Below, piece after piece: positions 1 through 9,371 of a DNA stretch of 64,000 nt. The translations under genes were made by a program, and so were the position numbers. The stretch covers positions 1-64,000 of the forward strand of contig JBARWC010000118.1 in assembly GCA_049646585.1 (NCBI GenBank), read 5' to 3'. The notes beneath the pieces are model-generated. The model did not search any database and was not told the DNA's origin. It saw nothing but the letters and a program-made list of their open reading frames with translations. Position 1 is the first letter of the stretch, and every line of letters begins with the position of its first letter. Origin of the DNA: G025836975 sp049646585. Lineage in GTDB: Bacteria > Pseudomonadota > Gammaproteobacteria > Burkholderiales > Burkholderiaceae_B.

Positions 1-213
1 GCCTGGACGAGGAAGGCGCGGGTAGCCCGGCCCTGGCCGGGCCGCTCGCCGTGCCGGGGGCCCCACCCCATCCGCCCGCCGGCGTCTTAAGAACCGAGCG
101 CCGAAGCAAAAAAAGCAGCAGTGGCTAAAAGAAACAGCCGCGGTTAATAGCGAAACAGAAGCCAATGACAGCCGCGGCCATGCACGGTTTCGCAGCAGAA
201 AACACAAACAAAA
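1..213. other. Leading edge, no gene assigned
   Basis: This very G+C-rich stretch lies downstream of gcvP. A plus-strand frame runs in from the window edge and stops at 128, and another stops at 90. Either could be the last codons of a truncated gene, but neither peptide is recognisable. No start codon with a ribosome binding site is visible here. Confidence 0.3.
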
Positions 214-242
214 GGCTGTGACGATAAACAACCGTCACAGCC
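214..242 (-). terminator. Rho-independent terminator of the gcv operon
   Basis: A perfect 10-bp stem, GGCTGTGACG (214-223) paired with CGTCACAGCC (233-242), surrounds a 9-nt loop. Read on the minus strand it is followed by a T-rich tract (TTTTGTTTGTGTTTTC). It begins 32 bases past the gcvP stop codon, which is the expected place for the end of the gcvTHP transcript. Confidence 0.85.
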
Positions 243-273
243 TTCATCAAGACAACATCAAAGCACCAAAACC

Positions 274-3174
274 CTAAGCCGAGGCCTCCGACGCAACAAC
301 AGCATCATCCTCATACGCCGACATAGGCGGGCAGGAGCACACCAGATTCCTGTCCCCGTAGGCATTGTCCACCCGCGAAACCGGCGGCCAATACTTTCCA
401 TCCCGCAGGCTGGCAACCGGATAAGCCGCCGACTCGCGCGTGTAATCGTGGTGCCATTCCGTCGACAGCAGCATCTGCGCCGTATGCGGCGCATTGCGCA
501 GCACATTGTCTTGCGCGTCCTTCTCGCCGCGCTCCACCTGGGCGATCTCCGCGCGTATCGCGATCATCGCATCGATGAAGCGATCCAGCTCGGCCAGGCC
601 CTCGGATTCCGTGGGCTCCACCATCAGCGTGCCCGCCACCGGGAAGCTCATCGTCGGCGCATGGAAGCCGTAATCCACCAGGCGCTTGGCGATGTCCTCG
701 TTCGATATCCCGCAAGCATCCTTCAACGGACGGATGTCCAGTATGCACTCGTGGGCCACGCGGCCGTTGGGGCCCGCGTACAACAGCGGATAATGGTCAC
801 GCAGGCGGGCGGCGATGTAGTTGGCGTTCAGGATGGCCACCTCGGTGGCGGCCAGCAGGCCTTCCGCGCCCATCATCGTAATGTACAAGTACGGTATGGG
901 CAGGATGCTGGCCGAACCGTAAGGCGCGGCCGAAACAGGCCCCACCGAAGCGCCTTCCGGCAGCTTGCCGGCCTCGTCCACCACGCCCGGCAGATAAGGC
1001 GCCAGGTGCGAACGCACGGCCACAGGACCCACGCCCGGCCCGCCGCCGCCATGCGGAATGCAGAAGGTCTTGTGCAGGTTCAAGTGCGACACGTCGGAAC
1101 CGAACTTGCCCGGCTGGGCCAGGCCCACCATGGCATTCATGTTGGCGCCATCCAGGTAGACCTGGCCGCCGGCCTCGTGCACCAGCGCGCAGATTTCGGT
1201 GACGGCGGTTTCGAACACCCCATGGGTGGACGGATAGGTGATCATCAAGGCGGCAAGGCGGTCGCCCACGGCGGCGATCTTGGCCTTCAGGTCGGCCACG
1301 TCCACGTTGCCGTTGTCGTCGGACGCCACCACGACCACTTCCATGCCGGCCAGTTGGGCCGATGCGGGGTTGGTGCCGTGCGCCGAGGCGGGAATCAGGC
1401 ATACATTGCGCTGATGCTGGCCATTGGCCTGATGGTAGCCGCGAATGGCCAGCAAACCGGCATACTCGCCCTGCGCGCCCGAATTGGGCTGCAAGCTGAT
1501 GGAATCGTAGCCGGTGATCTCGCACAGCGCGGCCGACAGGCGGTCGATAAGCTCTTTATAGCCCTGGCTTTGCGAAGCCGGGGCAAACGGGTGCATGGCG
1601 CCGAACTCGGGCCAGGTGACGGGAATCATCTCGGCCGTGGCGTTCAGCTTCATGGTGCAGGAACCCAGCGGGATCATGGTGCGATCCAGGGCCAGGTCCT
1701 TGTCGGCCAGGCTGCGCAGGTAGCGCAGCATGTCAGTCTCGGACTGAATGCGCGAGAACACCGGATGCGTCAGGATGGCCGACTGGCGCTGCAAGCCGGC
1801 GGGAACGCCGTGCTGCGCGGGCAGCTCGCGCTTGGCCGAGGCGTCCCACGACTTGCCCAGGCCCGCGGCAAACACCTGCAGCAAGGCATGCACGTCGTTG
1901 ACGGTTACGGTTTCGTCCAACGACACGGCAAGCTGCTTGCCGTTCACCTGGCGCAGATTGATGGACGCCGCCTGCGCCGCCTGCACGATGGCCTGCGTGG
2001 CCGCGCCGGTGTCCAGCAGCAAGGTATCGAAAAACTGTTCATTGGCCGAGGCCACGCCAAGCTGGGCCAGCGATACGCGCAGGAAAGCCGTCAGGTAGGC
2101 GACGCGCTCGGCGATGCGCTTGATGCCGGCCGGGCCGTGCCAGACGGCGTACATGCCGGCCATTACGGCCAGCAGCACCTGCGCGGTGCAGATATTGGAC
2201 GTGGCTTTCTCGCGGCGGATGTGCTGTTCACGCGTTTGCAGGGCCAGGCGCAGGGCGGGAGCGCCCTGGCTGTCCTTGGACACGCCGACCAGGCGGCCCG
2301 GCATGCTGCGCTTGAAGGCGTCCTTGCAGGCCATGAAACCGGCATGCGGGCCGCCGTAGCCCATCGGCACGCCGAAGCGCTGCGCCGAACCGACGGCGAT
2401 GTCGGCGCCCCATTCGCCCGGGGCAGCCAGCAGGGCCAGCGCCAGCAGGTCGGTGGCAACGGCCACCACGGCGCCCTGGGCGTGCACGGATTCGGCCAGC
2501 GCGCGGTAATCGGCCAGGCCGCCCAGGCTATGCGGATACTGCAGCAGCACGCCGAAGCAGTCGGGCAGGCCTTGTGCCTCGTCGCCGACCACCACCTCGA
2601 TGTCCAGGCCGCTGGCGCGCGTGCGCAGCAGCTCCAGCGTTTGCGGATGGCAATGCACCGAGGCGAAGAACACCTTGCTCTTGGAGCGCGAACCGCGGCG
2701 CGCCAGGGTCATGGCTTCGGCCGCCGCCGTGCCCTCGTCCAGCAGCGAGGCGTTGGCGATGTCCAGGCCGGTCAGGTCGGCCACCATGGTCTGGTAGTTC
2801 AGCAGCGCTTCCAGGCGCCCTTGCGAAATTTCTGGCTGGTAGGGCGTGTAAGCCGTGTACCAGGCCGGGTTTTCGAGGATGTTGCGCAGAATGACGTTGG
2901 GCACCTGTGTGCCGTAATACCCCTGGCCGATATAGTTGCGAAACACCTGGTTCCGCCCCGCGATTTCCTTCAGCTCGGCCAAGGCGTCGGCCTCGCTGCG
3001 GGACGCCGGCAGGTTCAGGGCGCCGCGCTTCAAGATGCTGGCCGGCACGACTTCCCGGATCAGGCTTTGCAGGTCGGGCGCGCCGATGGCGGCCAGCATC
3101 TTGGCCTGGTCGGCCTGGCCCGGGCCGATATGCCGGGGAATGAAATCGGAATGAGGGTCTAGTTCACGCAACAT
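274..3174 (-). CDS. gcvP: Glycine dehydrogenase (decarboxylating), P protein of the glycine cleavage system
   Basis: This is the pyridoxal-phosphate P protein of about 966 residues, the usual length of the single-chain type. It decarboxylates glycine and passes the aminomethyl group to the lipoyl arm of GcvH in the cytoplasm. The N-terminal half contains GGPHAGFMA and REQHIRREKATSNICTAQ segments typical of the family. The C-terminal half carries LHKTFCIPHGGGGPG, whose lysine binds PLP. I chose ATG at 3174 (protein begins MLRELDPHSDF) with an AGG-type ribosome binding site upstream; a TTG two codons earlier (3180) is the alternative. It is the last gene of gcvT-gcvH-gcvP, 45 bases after gcvH, and is followed by a strong terminator. 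Expression should follow the glycine riboswitch upstream of gcvT. Confidence 0.97.
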   Translation of the reverse strand: MLRELDPHSDFIPRHIGPGQADQAKMLAAIGAPDLQSLIREVVPASILKRGALNLPASRSEADALAELKEIAGRNQVFRNYIGQGYYGTQVPNVILRNILENPAWYTAYTPYQPEISQGRLEALLNYQTMVADLTGLDIANASLLDEGTAAAEAMTLARRGSRSKSKVFFASVHCHPQTLELLRTRASGLDIEVVVGDEAQGLPDCFGVLLQYPHSLGGLADYRALAESVHAQGAVVAVATDLLALALLAAPGEWGADIAVGSAQRFGVPMGYGGPHAGFMACKDAFKRSMPGRLVGVSKDSQGAPALRLALQTREQHIRREKATSNICTAQVLLAVMAGMYAVWHGPAGIKRIAERVAYLTAFLRVSLAQLGVASANEQFFDTLLLDTGAATQAIVQAAQAASINLRQVNGKQLAVSLDETVTVNDVHALLQVFAAGLGKSWDASAKRELPAQHGVPAGLQRQSAILTHPVFSRIQSETDMLRYLRSLADKDLALDRTMIPLGSCTMKLNATAEMIPVTWPEFGAMHPFAPASQSQGYKELIDRLSAALCEITGYDSISLQPNSGAQGEYAGLLAIRGYHQANGQHQRNVCLIPASAHGTNPASAQLAGMEVVVVASDDNGNVDVADLKAKIAAVGDRLAALMITYPSTHGVFETAVTEICALVHEAGGQVYLDGANMNAMVGLAQPGKFGSDVSHLNLHKTFCIPHGGGGPGVGPVAVRSHLAPYLPGVVDEAGKLPEGASVGPVSAAPYGSASILPIPYLYITMMGAEGLLAATEVAILNANYIAARLRDHYPLLYAGPNGRVAHECILDIRPLKDACGISNEDIAKRLVDYGFHAPTMSFPVAGTLMVEPTESEGLAELDRFIDAMIAIRAEIAQVERGEKDAQDNVLRNAPHTAQMLLSTEWHHDYTRESAAYPVASLRDGKYWPPVSRVDNAYGDRNLVCSCPPMSAYEDDAVVASEASA

Positions 3175-3219
3175 AATCAACCTAAACAGAACAGGTTCGC
3201 AGCAAGGGGCAAGTAGGAA

Positions 3220-3600
3220 TCAAGCGGCGTTGACAAGGGCTTCGTAGCCGGCGCCGTCAAGCAGGCCGTCGGTGGCCGAAGGATCAGCCGGCTTGATCTT
3301 GAAGATCCAGGTATCAAAGGCGGCTTCGTTGATCAGGTTGGGCTGGTCGTTGAGGGCTTCGTTGAACTCGACGATCTCGCCGTCCACCGGCGCGTAGATG
3401 TCGGAAGCGGCCTTCACCGATTCCACCACGCCGGCCGTCTCGCCCGCCTTCAGGCTGACGCCGGGGTTGACGTCGCCCACGAAGACCAGGTCGCCCAATT
3501 GGTCTTGAGCGCTATCGGTAATGCCCACCAGCAGCAGGTCGCCCTCGGCTTTGACCCACTCGTGCGAAGACGTGTATTTGCGATCGCTAGGAAGATTCAT
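3220..3600 (-). CDS. gcvH: Glycine cleavage system H protein
   Basis: This 126-residue lipoyl carrier shuttles the aminomethyl intermediate between GcvP, GcvT and the lipoamide dehydrogenase. The lipoylation motif ESVKAASDIYAPVDGE is present, with Lys63 as the modified residue. The N-terminal YTSSHEWVK segment and the overall length are typical. It starts at ATG 3600 with a GGGG-type ribosome binding site. It is the middle gene of the operon, 62 bases after gcvT and 45 bases before gcvP. The spacing and shared orientation support one transcript. Confidence 0.97.
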   Translation of the reverse strand: MNLPSDRKYTSSHEWVKAEGDLLLVGITDSAQDQLGDLVFVGDVNPGVSLKAGETAGVVESVKAASDIYAPVDGEIVEFNEALNDQPNLINEAAFDTWIFKIKPADPSATDGLLDGAGYEALVNAA

Positions 3601-3662
3601 GTTTTACCCCGTATGGAATGAAATTGGCGTCCCGATTCAGGAACGGAAATAAGAATAGATGG

Positions 3663-4757
3663 TCAGGCGATGATCTTGCCGTTGCGCACGAACGGCATCT
3701 TTACGGCTTCGGCCGGCAGCCACTTGCCGCGGATTTCAACCTGCAGGGCATCGCCCGGCTGGACGCCCAACGGAAGGCGCGCCATGCCGATGGACACGCC
3801 CATGGTGGGCGACATCGAACCACTGGTCAGTTCGCCGTTGCCTTGCGCGCTACGCACCTTCATGTGGCCGCGCATCACGCCGCGCTCCAGCAGCTTGACG
3901 CCGATCAAGCCGCGATCGACATTGGCCGATTCGAGCGCATCAAGCCCGATGAAGCGGCGATCCGCATCCTTGAGGGACACGGTCCAGGCCAGGCCGGACA
4001 CCAGCGGGTTGACCTGCTCGTCCATTTCCTGGCCGTACAAATTCATGCCCGCTTCCAGCCTTAGCGTATCGCGCGCGCCCAGGCCGCAAGCCCGCACGCC
4101 GTTGCCTGCCAGATCGCGCCAGAAGGCTTCCACCTGAACAGCGGGCAGGACGACTTCGAAGCCGTCCTCGCCCGTATAGCCGGTGCGTGCGACCAGGGTG
4201 TCGTCGGCAACGAAGGCACCGGTGAACGGGGTCAAGCCCTGCGTCGCATCCTTCCAGCCGGGGCGCACGGCCCACAATTTTTCGCGCGCGTTCGGCCCCT
4301 GCACGGCCACCATGGCCAGGTCGCGGCGCGGCGCAACCTCGACCTTGAAGTTTTCCTTGGCGGCCACGTCCTGCATCCAGGCCACGTCCTTGTCGGCGGT
4401 GCCGGCATTGACCACCACGCGCCACGTATCGGCGCTGAAGAAGTAGACGATCAAGTCGTCGATGACGCCGCCTTCGGCGTTCAGCATGCAGGAATACAGG
4501 GCCTTGCCCGGCACGGTCAGCTTGGCCGCGTCGTTGGCGAGCAGGCGCCGCAGGTAGGCGGTGGCATCGGCGCCCGTCACGTCCACATTCAACATATGGG
4601 ATACGTCGAACATCCCGGCGTCCCGGCGCACCGCGTGGTGCTCTTCAAGCTGCGATCCATAGGACACGGGCATGTCCCAGCCGCCAAAATCAACCATTTT
4701 GGCGCCGGATTCAAGGTGGACGGCATGCAGGGGGGTGTGCTTCAACACGGGGGACAT
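3663..4757 (-). CDS. gcvT: Aminomethyltransferase, T protein of the glycine cleavage system
   Basis: This 364-residue enzyme transfers the methylene group from the aminomethyl-lipoyl H protein to tetrahydrofolate and releases ammonia. The N-terminus (TPLHAVHLESGAKMVDFGGWDMPV) and the middle segment GYTGEDGFEV are family hallmarks. The reading frame is open far upstream, through the riboswitch. I place the start at ATG 4757, where homology begins, directly before MSPVLKHTPLHA. It is the first gene of the operon, 63 bases downstream of the end of the tandem glycine aptamers. Confidence 0.96.
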   Translation of the reverse strand: MSPVLKHTPLHAVHLESGAKMVDFGGWDMPVSYGSQLEEHHAVRRDAGMFDVSHMLNVDVTGADATAYLRRLLANDAAKLTVPGKALYSCMLNAEGGVIDDLIVYFFSADTWRVVVNAGTADKDVAWMQDVAAKENFKVEVAPRRDLAMVAVQGPNAREKLWAVRPGWKDATQGLTPFTGAFVADDTLVARTGYTGEDGFEVVLPAVQVEAFWRDLAGNGVRACGLGARDTLRLEAGMNLYGQEMDEQVNPLVSGLAWTVSLKDADRRFIGLDALESANVDRGLIGVKLLERGVMRGHMKVRSAQGNGELTSGSMSPTMGVSIGMARLPLGVQPGDALQVEIRGKWLPAEAVKMPFVRNGKIIA

Positions 4758-4820
4758 AGAGACTCCGGAAGGCGGAAAATAGACGACGTAAGCCAACAAT
4801 GCGCTGGCAGGCACCGCCCT

Positions 4821-5020
4821 TCTGTCCTTTTGCCTGAGAGTTGACCCACAATGGCGGGTGTTCACCTTCGGCGCTCGACGCCTTGCCCTTGGGGCAGGCC
4901 GAGTCTCTCCAGAATGCCGCCTTGCACGGCGATCGGCCACGCAAACCACAAGTGGTACGGGGTGCCTGAGCGATTCTGGGCGAATTGCGCCTTCGGCGGC
5001 CGGAAAACCGGCACTCTCCC
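4821..5020 (-). promoter_or_regulatory. Tandem glycine riboswitch
   Basis: Two glycine aptamers lie in series in the gcvT leader. Read on the minus strand, aptamer 1 opens with GGGAGAG (5020-5014) and contains CCGCCGAAGG and CTCAGGCACCCC. Aptamer 2 opens with GGAGAGACTCGG and contains GCGCCGAAGGTGAAC. It closes with the signature CTCAGGCAAAAGGACAGA (ending at 4821). This matches the known cooperative glycine riboswitch, which turns gcv expression on when glycine is abundant. I saw no strong terminator hairpin between it and gcvT, so control of translation initiation is an inference. Confidence 0.95.
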
Positions 5021-5048
5021 ACTCTGTGTAAATAACAGCAGTCGCAAA

Positions 5049-5077
5049 GAATAACTCGAAAGCGGGCAGAACGCCAA
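5049..5077 (-). promoter_or_regulatory. Candidate sigma-70 promoter of the gcv operon
   Basis: On the minus strand, TTGGCG (5077-5072) is followed after 17 bases by TTATTC (5054-5049). The transcript would start roughly 25-30 bases before the first glycine aptamer. The placement is right but the -10 box is a weak match, so this is tentative. Confidence 0.4.
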
Positions 5078-5095
5078 ATGAAATAAAACGCAAGG

Positions 5096-6391
5096 CTAGC
5101 CGGCGAGCAAGGCCCGCCCGCAAGCGACGCCCGAGGCCCAGGCCCACTGGAAGTTGTAGCCGCCCAGCCAGCCCGTTACATCCAGCGCCTCACCGATGAA
5201 ATACAAGCCCGGAACGTGGCGCGCCTCCATGGTCTTCTGGTTGATGCCGCGAGTATCGACCCCGCCGCGCATGACCTCGGCCTTTTTGTAGCCCGCCGTG
5301 CCACTGGGCGTCAGCGTCCATTGATGAATGCCGGCAGCCAGTTCGCGCAGCGCCTTGTCGGGCACGTCGGCCAGGCGTTGCGTGCCGATGTCGCCGCCTC
5401 CCGCCTGGGCGGCGTTGGCCAGCCATTGCTCGGCCAGGCGCTTGGGCCAAAGGCCGGCCAGCACCGTGGCCAGTTGCTGCCGGCCGCCCTGCTTGGCCTG
5501 CAGCAGATCCCGCTCCAGGTCCTGGCCCGGCGCCAGATCGATGCGGATGGCGCCGCCCGGGTTCCAATAGCTGGACACCTGCAAGACCGCCGGACCGGAC
5601 AGGCCGCGATGAGTGAACAACAGGTCTTCCAGGAATACGGTGTCGCGCCGGCGCTTCCCGCCGGCCCGCTTCGCCGCGGCGGGTACACCCTCTCGCCCAC
5701 TCCCGCCATCGGGGCTTTGGGACGGTTCACTGGCTTGTATCTCCACCTCGACGGCAAGACCGCTAAGCGAGCCGAAGGGCTCCCAGGCCTGGGCGTCGAA
5801 CACCAAGGGCACCAGCGCCGGCCTGGGTTCGACCACCTTCAGGCCGAACTGGCGCGCAATGCCCAGCGCGAAGTCGGTGGCGCCCAGCTGCGGGATGGCC
5901 ATCCCGCCGGTGGCCAGCACCAGTTGACGAGCCGCGATGGCGCCCTGGCTGGTTTGCAAGAGATAGCCATCCTCGCCACGCGATATGGCCTGGACGGCGC
6001 AAGGCATGCGCCAAGCGACACGGCCAAGCTCGCATTCGCGCTTGAGCATGGCGATGATTTCTTCGCTGGAGTCGTCGCAGAACAACTGGCCGCGATGCTT
6101 TTCGTGCCAGGCTATGCCGTGCTTCTCGACCAGATCGAGGAAGTCGCGCGGTGTGTAGGCCGCCAGCGCGGAGCGGCAAAAATCGGGGTTTTGCGACAGG
6201 AAGTTGGCCGGCCCGGCCCCGATATTGGTGAAGTTGCAGCGCCCCCCGCCCGAAATGCGGATTTTCTCGGCCAGGCGCGAGGCATGCTCGACCAGCACCA
6301 CGCGCAGCCCGCGCTGGCCCGCCACGGCGGCCGCCATCATTCCGGCCGCGCCGGCCCCGATGATGGCTACGTCGAAACCGCCGGAGCTCAA
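5096..6391 (-). CDS. NAD(P)/FAD-dependent oxidoreductase of the BaiN/HI0933 (YhiN) family
   Basis: This 431-residue soluble flavoprotein has an N-terminal dinucleotide-binding motif, AIIGAGAAGMMAAA, at about residues 10-23. The family signature KIRISGGGRCNFTN follows near residue 45, and the C-terminus reads GEALDVTGWLGGYNFQWAWASG. Family members include BaiN-like reductases, but most are of unknown substrate. The start is probably TTG at 6391: an in-frame TAG sits five codons upstream, no ATG precedes the FAD motif, and a GGAG lies about 8 bases before the TTG. A low-complexity stretch around residues 215-240 (rich in Ser, Gly and Ala) lies between core segments. It follows the decarboxylase gene in the same direction, 40 bases later, and could be co-transcribed with it. 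Confidence 0.85.
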   Translation of the reverse strand: MSSGGFDVAIIGAGAAGMMAAAVAGQRGLRVVLVEHASRLAEKIRISGGGRCNFTNIGAGPANFLSQNPDFCRSALAAYTPRDFLDLVEKHGIAWHEKHRGQLFCDDSSEEIIAMLKRECELGRVAWRMPCAVQAISRGEDGYLLQTSQGAIAARQLVLATGGMAIPQLGATDFALGIARQFGLKVVEPRPALVPLVFDAQAWEPFGSLSGLAVEVEIQASEPSQSPDGGSGREGVPAAAKRAGGKRRRDTVFLEDLLFTHRGLSGPAVLQVSSYWNPGGAIRIDLAPGQDLERDLLQAKQGGRQQLATVLAGLWPKRLAEQWLANAAQAGGGDIGTQRLADVPDKALRELAAGIHQWTLTPSGTAGYKKAEVMRGGVDTRGINQKTMEARHVPGLYFIGEALDVTGWLGGYNFQWAWASGVACGRALLAG

Positions 6392-6431
6392 CCCCGGGCT
6401 CCGCTAACACGAAAAGAAAGCCTCACTGGCT

Positions 6432-8693
6432 CTAGTCTTCTTTGATGCAGTCGACGTAATACCTGTCCATGCCGTCGGGCCCCATGTCCTGAGCCAGCCC
6501 GTGCACATAGGTTTCAAAGCCGGGGAACTTGGCGTTGAATTCGCGGGCAAACTGCAGGTAATTGACGATACGCTTGTTGAAGCGTTCGCCCGGGATCAGC
6601 AGCGGGATGCCCGGCGGATAGGGAGTCAGCAGCACGCCGGTGACGCGGCCTTCCAGCTCGTCGATGCTGACGCGCTCGGCCTCGCGGTGCGCCATCTTGG
6701 CGTAAGCGTCGGACGGCTTCATGGCCGGAATCATGTCGCTGAGGTAGACCTCGGTCGTCAGGCGCGCCAGGTCGTACTTGCGGTAGGCCTGGTGTATCTG
6801 CTGACACAGGTCGCGCAAGCCCATTTTCTCGTAGCGGCGATGCTCCTTGCAGAAGTCGGGCAAGATGCGCCACATGGGCTGGTTGCGGTCGTAGTCGTCC
6901 TTGAACTGCTGCAAAGCGGTCAGCAGCGTGTTCCAGCGGCCCTTGGTGATGCCTATGGTGAACAGGATGAAGAAGGAATACAGGCCGGTCTTTTCGATGA
7001 CCACGCCGTGCTCGGCCAGGTATTTGGACACCAGGGCCGCCGGGATGCCGGTCTCGGCGAAAGTGCCCGAGATATCCAGGCCGGGGGTAACCACCGTGGC
7101 CTTGATGGGGTCCAGCATATTGAAGCCGTCGGCTAGGTCGCCGAAGCCGTGCCATTCGTCGCCCGACTCCAGCAGCCAGTCGTCGCGATTGCCGATGCCG
7201 TCGGATACCAGACGATTGGGGCCCCATACCTTGAACCACCAGTCGTTCTTGCCGAATTCGGACTCCACCTTGCGCATGGCGCGGCGGAAATCCATGGCCT
7301 CGGCAATGCTTTCCTCGACCAGCGCGGTGCCTCCGGGCGGCTCCATCATGGCCGCCGCCACGTCGCAGGACGCAATAATGGCGTACTGCGGCGAGGTCGA
7401 GGTATGCATCAGGTAGGCCTCGTTGAACACATTGCGGTCCAGCTTGCGGGTTTCCGAATTCTGCACCGTGATTTGCGAAGCCTGCGACAGGCCGGCCAGC
7501 AGCTTGTGCGTGGAATGGGTGGCAAACACCATGGCGTCCGGGCTGCGCGGCCGGTTTTCGCCGATGGCGTGCATGTCTTTATAGAATTCGTGGAAAGCGG
7601 CATGCGGCAGCCAGGCTTCGTCGAAATGCAGCGTGTCGATTTCGGAGCCCAGCTTTTCCTTGATCATCTCGACGTTGTAGATGACGCCGTCGTAGGTGCT
7701 TTGCGTAAGGGTCAGGATGCGGGGACGCTTGTCCTTGGCGTTGCGGGCGAAGGGGTTGGCCTCGATCTTCTTGCGTATGTTTTCCGGGTCGAATTCTTCC
7801 AGCGGAATGGGGCCGATGATGCCCAGGTGGTTGCGCGTGGGGCGCAGGAACACCGGGATGGCGCCCGTCATGGTGATGGCGTGCAGAATGGACTTGTGGC
7901 AGTTGCGGTCGACCACCACCACGTCGTCCGAGGCCACGTTGGCGTGCCACACGATCTTGTTCGAAGTGGACGTACCGTTGGTCACGAAGAAGCAGTGGTC
8001 GGCATGGAAGATGCGCGCCGCGTTCAGCTCCGACTCGGCGACCGGGCCGGTGTGGTCCAGCAATTGGCCAAGCTCGTCGACTGCGTTGCACACGTCGGCG
8101 CGCAGCATGTTCTCGCCGAAGAACTGGTGGAACATCTGGCCCACCGGGCTTTTCAGGAAGGCCACGCCGCCCGAATGCCCGGGGCAGTGCCAGGAATACG
8201 AGCCGTCCGAGGCGTACTTGACCAGCTCGCGGAAAAACGGCGGCGCCAGGCCGTCCAGGTAGGCGCGCGCCTCGCGGATGATGTGGCGCGCCACGAATTC
8301 CGGCGTGTCCTCGAACATATGGATGAAGCCGTGCAGCTCGCGCAATATGTCGTTGGGAATATGCTGCGAGGTGCGTGTCTCGCCGTACAGATAGATGGGT
8401 ATTTCTTCGTTGCGGAAACGCAGCTCGCCGATGAAGGAACGCAGGTTCTTGATGGCGTTGGCCACGTCTTCGGGCGAATCGACGTCGAATTCCTCGTCGT
8501 CGATAGACAGGATGAACGCGCTGGCGCGGCTTTGCTGCTGCGCGAAAGAGCTCAGGTCGCCGTAGCTGGTAACGCCCAGCACCTCGACGCCCTCGGCCTC
8601 GATGGCAGCGGCCAGGGCGCGAATCCCAAAGCCGGAAGCATTTTCCGAGCGATAGTCTTCATCGATGATGACGATGGGAAAACGGAATTTCAT
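6432..8693 (-). CDS. Orn/Lys/Arg decarboxylase, closest to biodegradative arginine decarboxylase AdiA
   Basis: This 753-residue PLP enzyme of the bacterial amino acid decarboxylase family has an N-terminal response-regulator-like wing domain (about residues 1-130), a PLP core and a C-terminal domain. The PLP lysine lies in FATHSTHKLLAGLSQAS, and HFDEAW and DRNCHKS segments are present. Length and the segments SGDEWHGF, MLDPIKATVVTPG and YPPGIP resemble AdiA (about 755 residues) more than LdcC or SpeC. The likely reaction is arginine to agmatine plus CO2, but substrate within this family cannot be fixed from motifs, and lysine or ornithine remain possible. It lies 40 bases after dcd on the same strand, an arrangement familiar in Burkholderiales. 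No antiporter gene is adjacent, which argues against a classical acid-resistance pair. Confidence 0.85.
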   Translation of the reverse strand: MKFRFPIVIIDEDYRSENASGFGIRALAAAIEAEGVEVLGVTSYGDLSSFAQQQSRASAFILSIDDEEFDVDSPEDVANAIKNLRSFIGELRFRNEEIPIYLYGETRTSQHIPNDILRELHGFIHMFEDTPEFVARHIIREARAYLDGLAPPFFRELVKYASDGSYSWHCPGHSGGVAFLKSPVGQMFHQFFGENMLRADVCNAVDELGQLLDHTGPVAESELNAARIFHADHCFFVTNGTSTSNKIVWHANVASDDVVVVDRNCHKSILHAITMTGAIPVFLRPTRNHLGIIGPIPLEEFDPENIRKKIEANPFARNAKDKRPRILTLTQSTYDGVIYNVEMIKEKLGSEIDTLHFDEAWLPHAAFHEFYKDMHAIGENRPRSPDAMVFATHSTHKLLAGLSQASQITVQNSETRKLDRNVFNEAYLMHTSTSPQYAIIASCDVAAAMMEPPGGTALVEESIAEAMDFRRAMRKVESEFGKNDWWFKVWGPNRLVSDGIGNRDDWLLESGDEWHGFGDLADGFNMLDPIKATVVTPGLDISGTFAETGIPAALVSKYLAEHGVVIEKTGLYSFFILFTIGITKGRWNTLLTALQQFKDDYDRNQPMWRILPDFCKEHRRYEKMGLRDLCQQIHQAYRKYDLARLTTEVYLSDMIPAMKPSDAYAKMAHREAERVSIDELEGRVTGVLLTPYPPGIPLLIPGERFNKRIVNYLQFAREFNAKFPGFETYVHGLAQDMGPDGMDRYYVDCIKED

Positions 8694-8733
8694 TCGATGA
8701 CTCCAGTCAGGGTCAATTAACGCTAGAAGGCAG

Positions 8734-9297
8734 CTAAGTGCGTGGCAGGGTCACGCCCTGCTGTCCCTGATACTTGCCGCCGCGGTCCCGATAGGATGTC
8801 TCGCAGACTTCATCGCTTTCGAAGAACAGCATTTGCGCGCATCCCTCGCCGGCGTAGATCTTCGCCGGCAGCGGCGTGGTGTTGGAAAACTCAAGCGTGA
8901 CATGGCCTTCCCATTCGGGCTCCAGCGGCGTCACGTTGACGATGATCCCGCAGCGAGCATACGTGCTTTTTCCCAGGCATACCGTCAGGACGCTGCGGGG
9001 AATACGAAAATACTCCACCGTGCGGGCCAGCGCGAAGGAGTTGGGCGGAATAATGCACACGTCGCCGGTAAAATCGACAAAGGACTTTTCATCGAAGGCC
9101 TTGGGGTCGACGATGGTCGAATTGATATTGGTGAATATCTTGAATTCGTTGGCGCAACGCACGTCGTAGCCATAGCTGCTGGTGCCGTAGCTGACGATGC
9201 GATTGCCATTGACCGAACGAACCTGGCCCGGCTCGAACGGCTCTATCATTCCAGCGCCGGCCGCTTGCCGGATCCAACGGTCGTTTTTTATGCTCAT
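8734..9297 (-). CDS. dcd: dCTP deaminase
   Basis: This 187-residue enzyme converts dCTP to dUTP, feeding dTMP synthesis in the cytoplasm. It carries the trimeric dUTPase-fold signatures: GKSTYARCGI near residues 109-118 (nucleotide binding) and PLEPEWEGHVTLEFSNTTPLP, whose Glu136 aligns with the catalytic glutamate of E. coli Dcd. The C-terminal YQGQQGVTLP tail closes the active site. Length is standard. It starts at ATG 9297, leads the decarboxylase gene by 40 bases, and has its own upstream gap from tamB. Confidence 0.96.
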   Translation of the reverse strand: MSIKNDRWIRQAAGAGMIEPFEPGQVRSVNGNRIVSYGTSSYGYDVRCANEFKIFTNINSTIVDPKAFDEKSFVDFTGDVCIIPPNSFALARTVEYFRIPRSVLTVCLGKSTYARCGIIVNVTPLEPEWEGHVTLEFSNTTPLPAKIYAGEGCAQMLFFESDEVCETSYRDRGGKYQGQQGVTLPRT

Positions 9298-9371
9298 AGC
9301 CCTAACCTTATTACGTTGGCGCGTATTTTATCCCCTGTACGCCAAAGAAGCGCGGCCGCCCCAAAACAAAT

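Noticed and set aside
448..3162. A 904-codon open frame on the plus strand opposite gcvP
   Set aside because: It mirrors the gcvP frame in high-G+C DNA, its composition is Arg/His/Gly-rich without domains, and gcvP is unmistakable.
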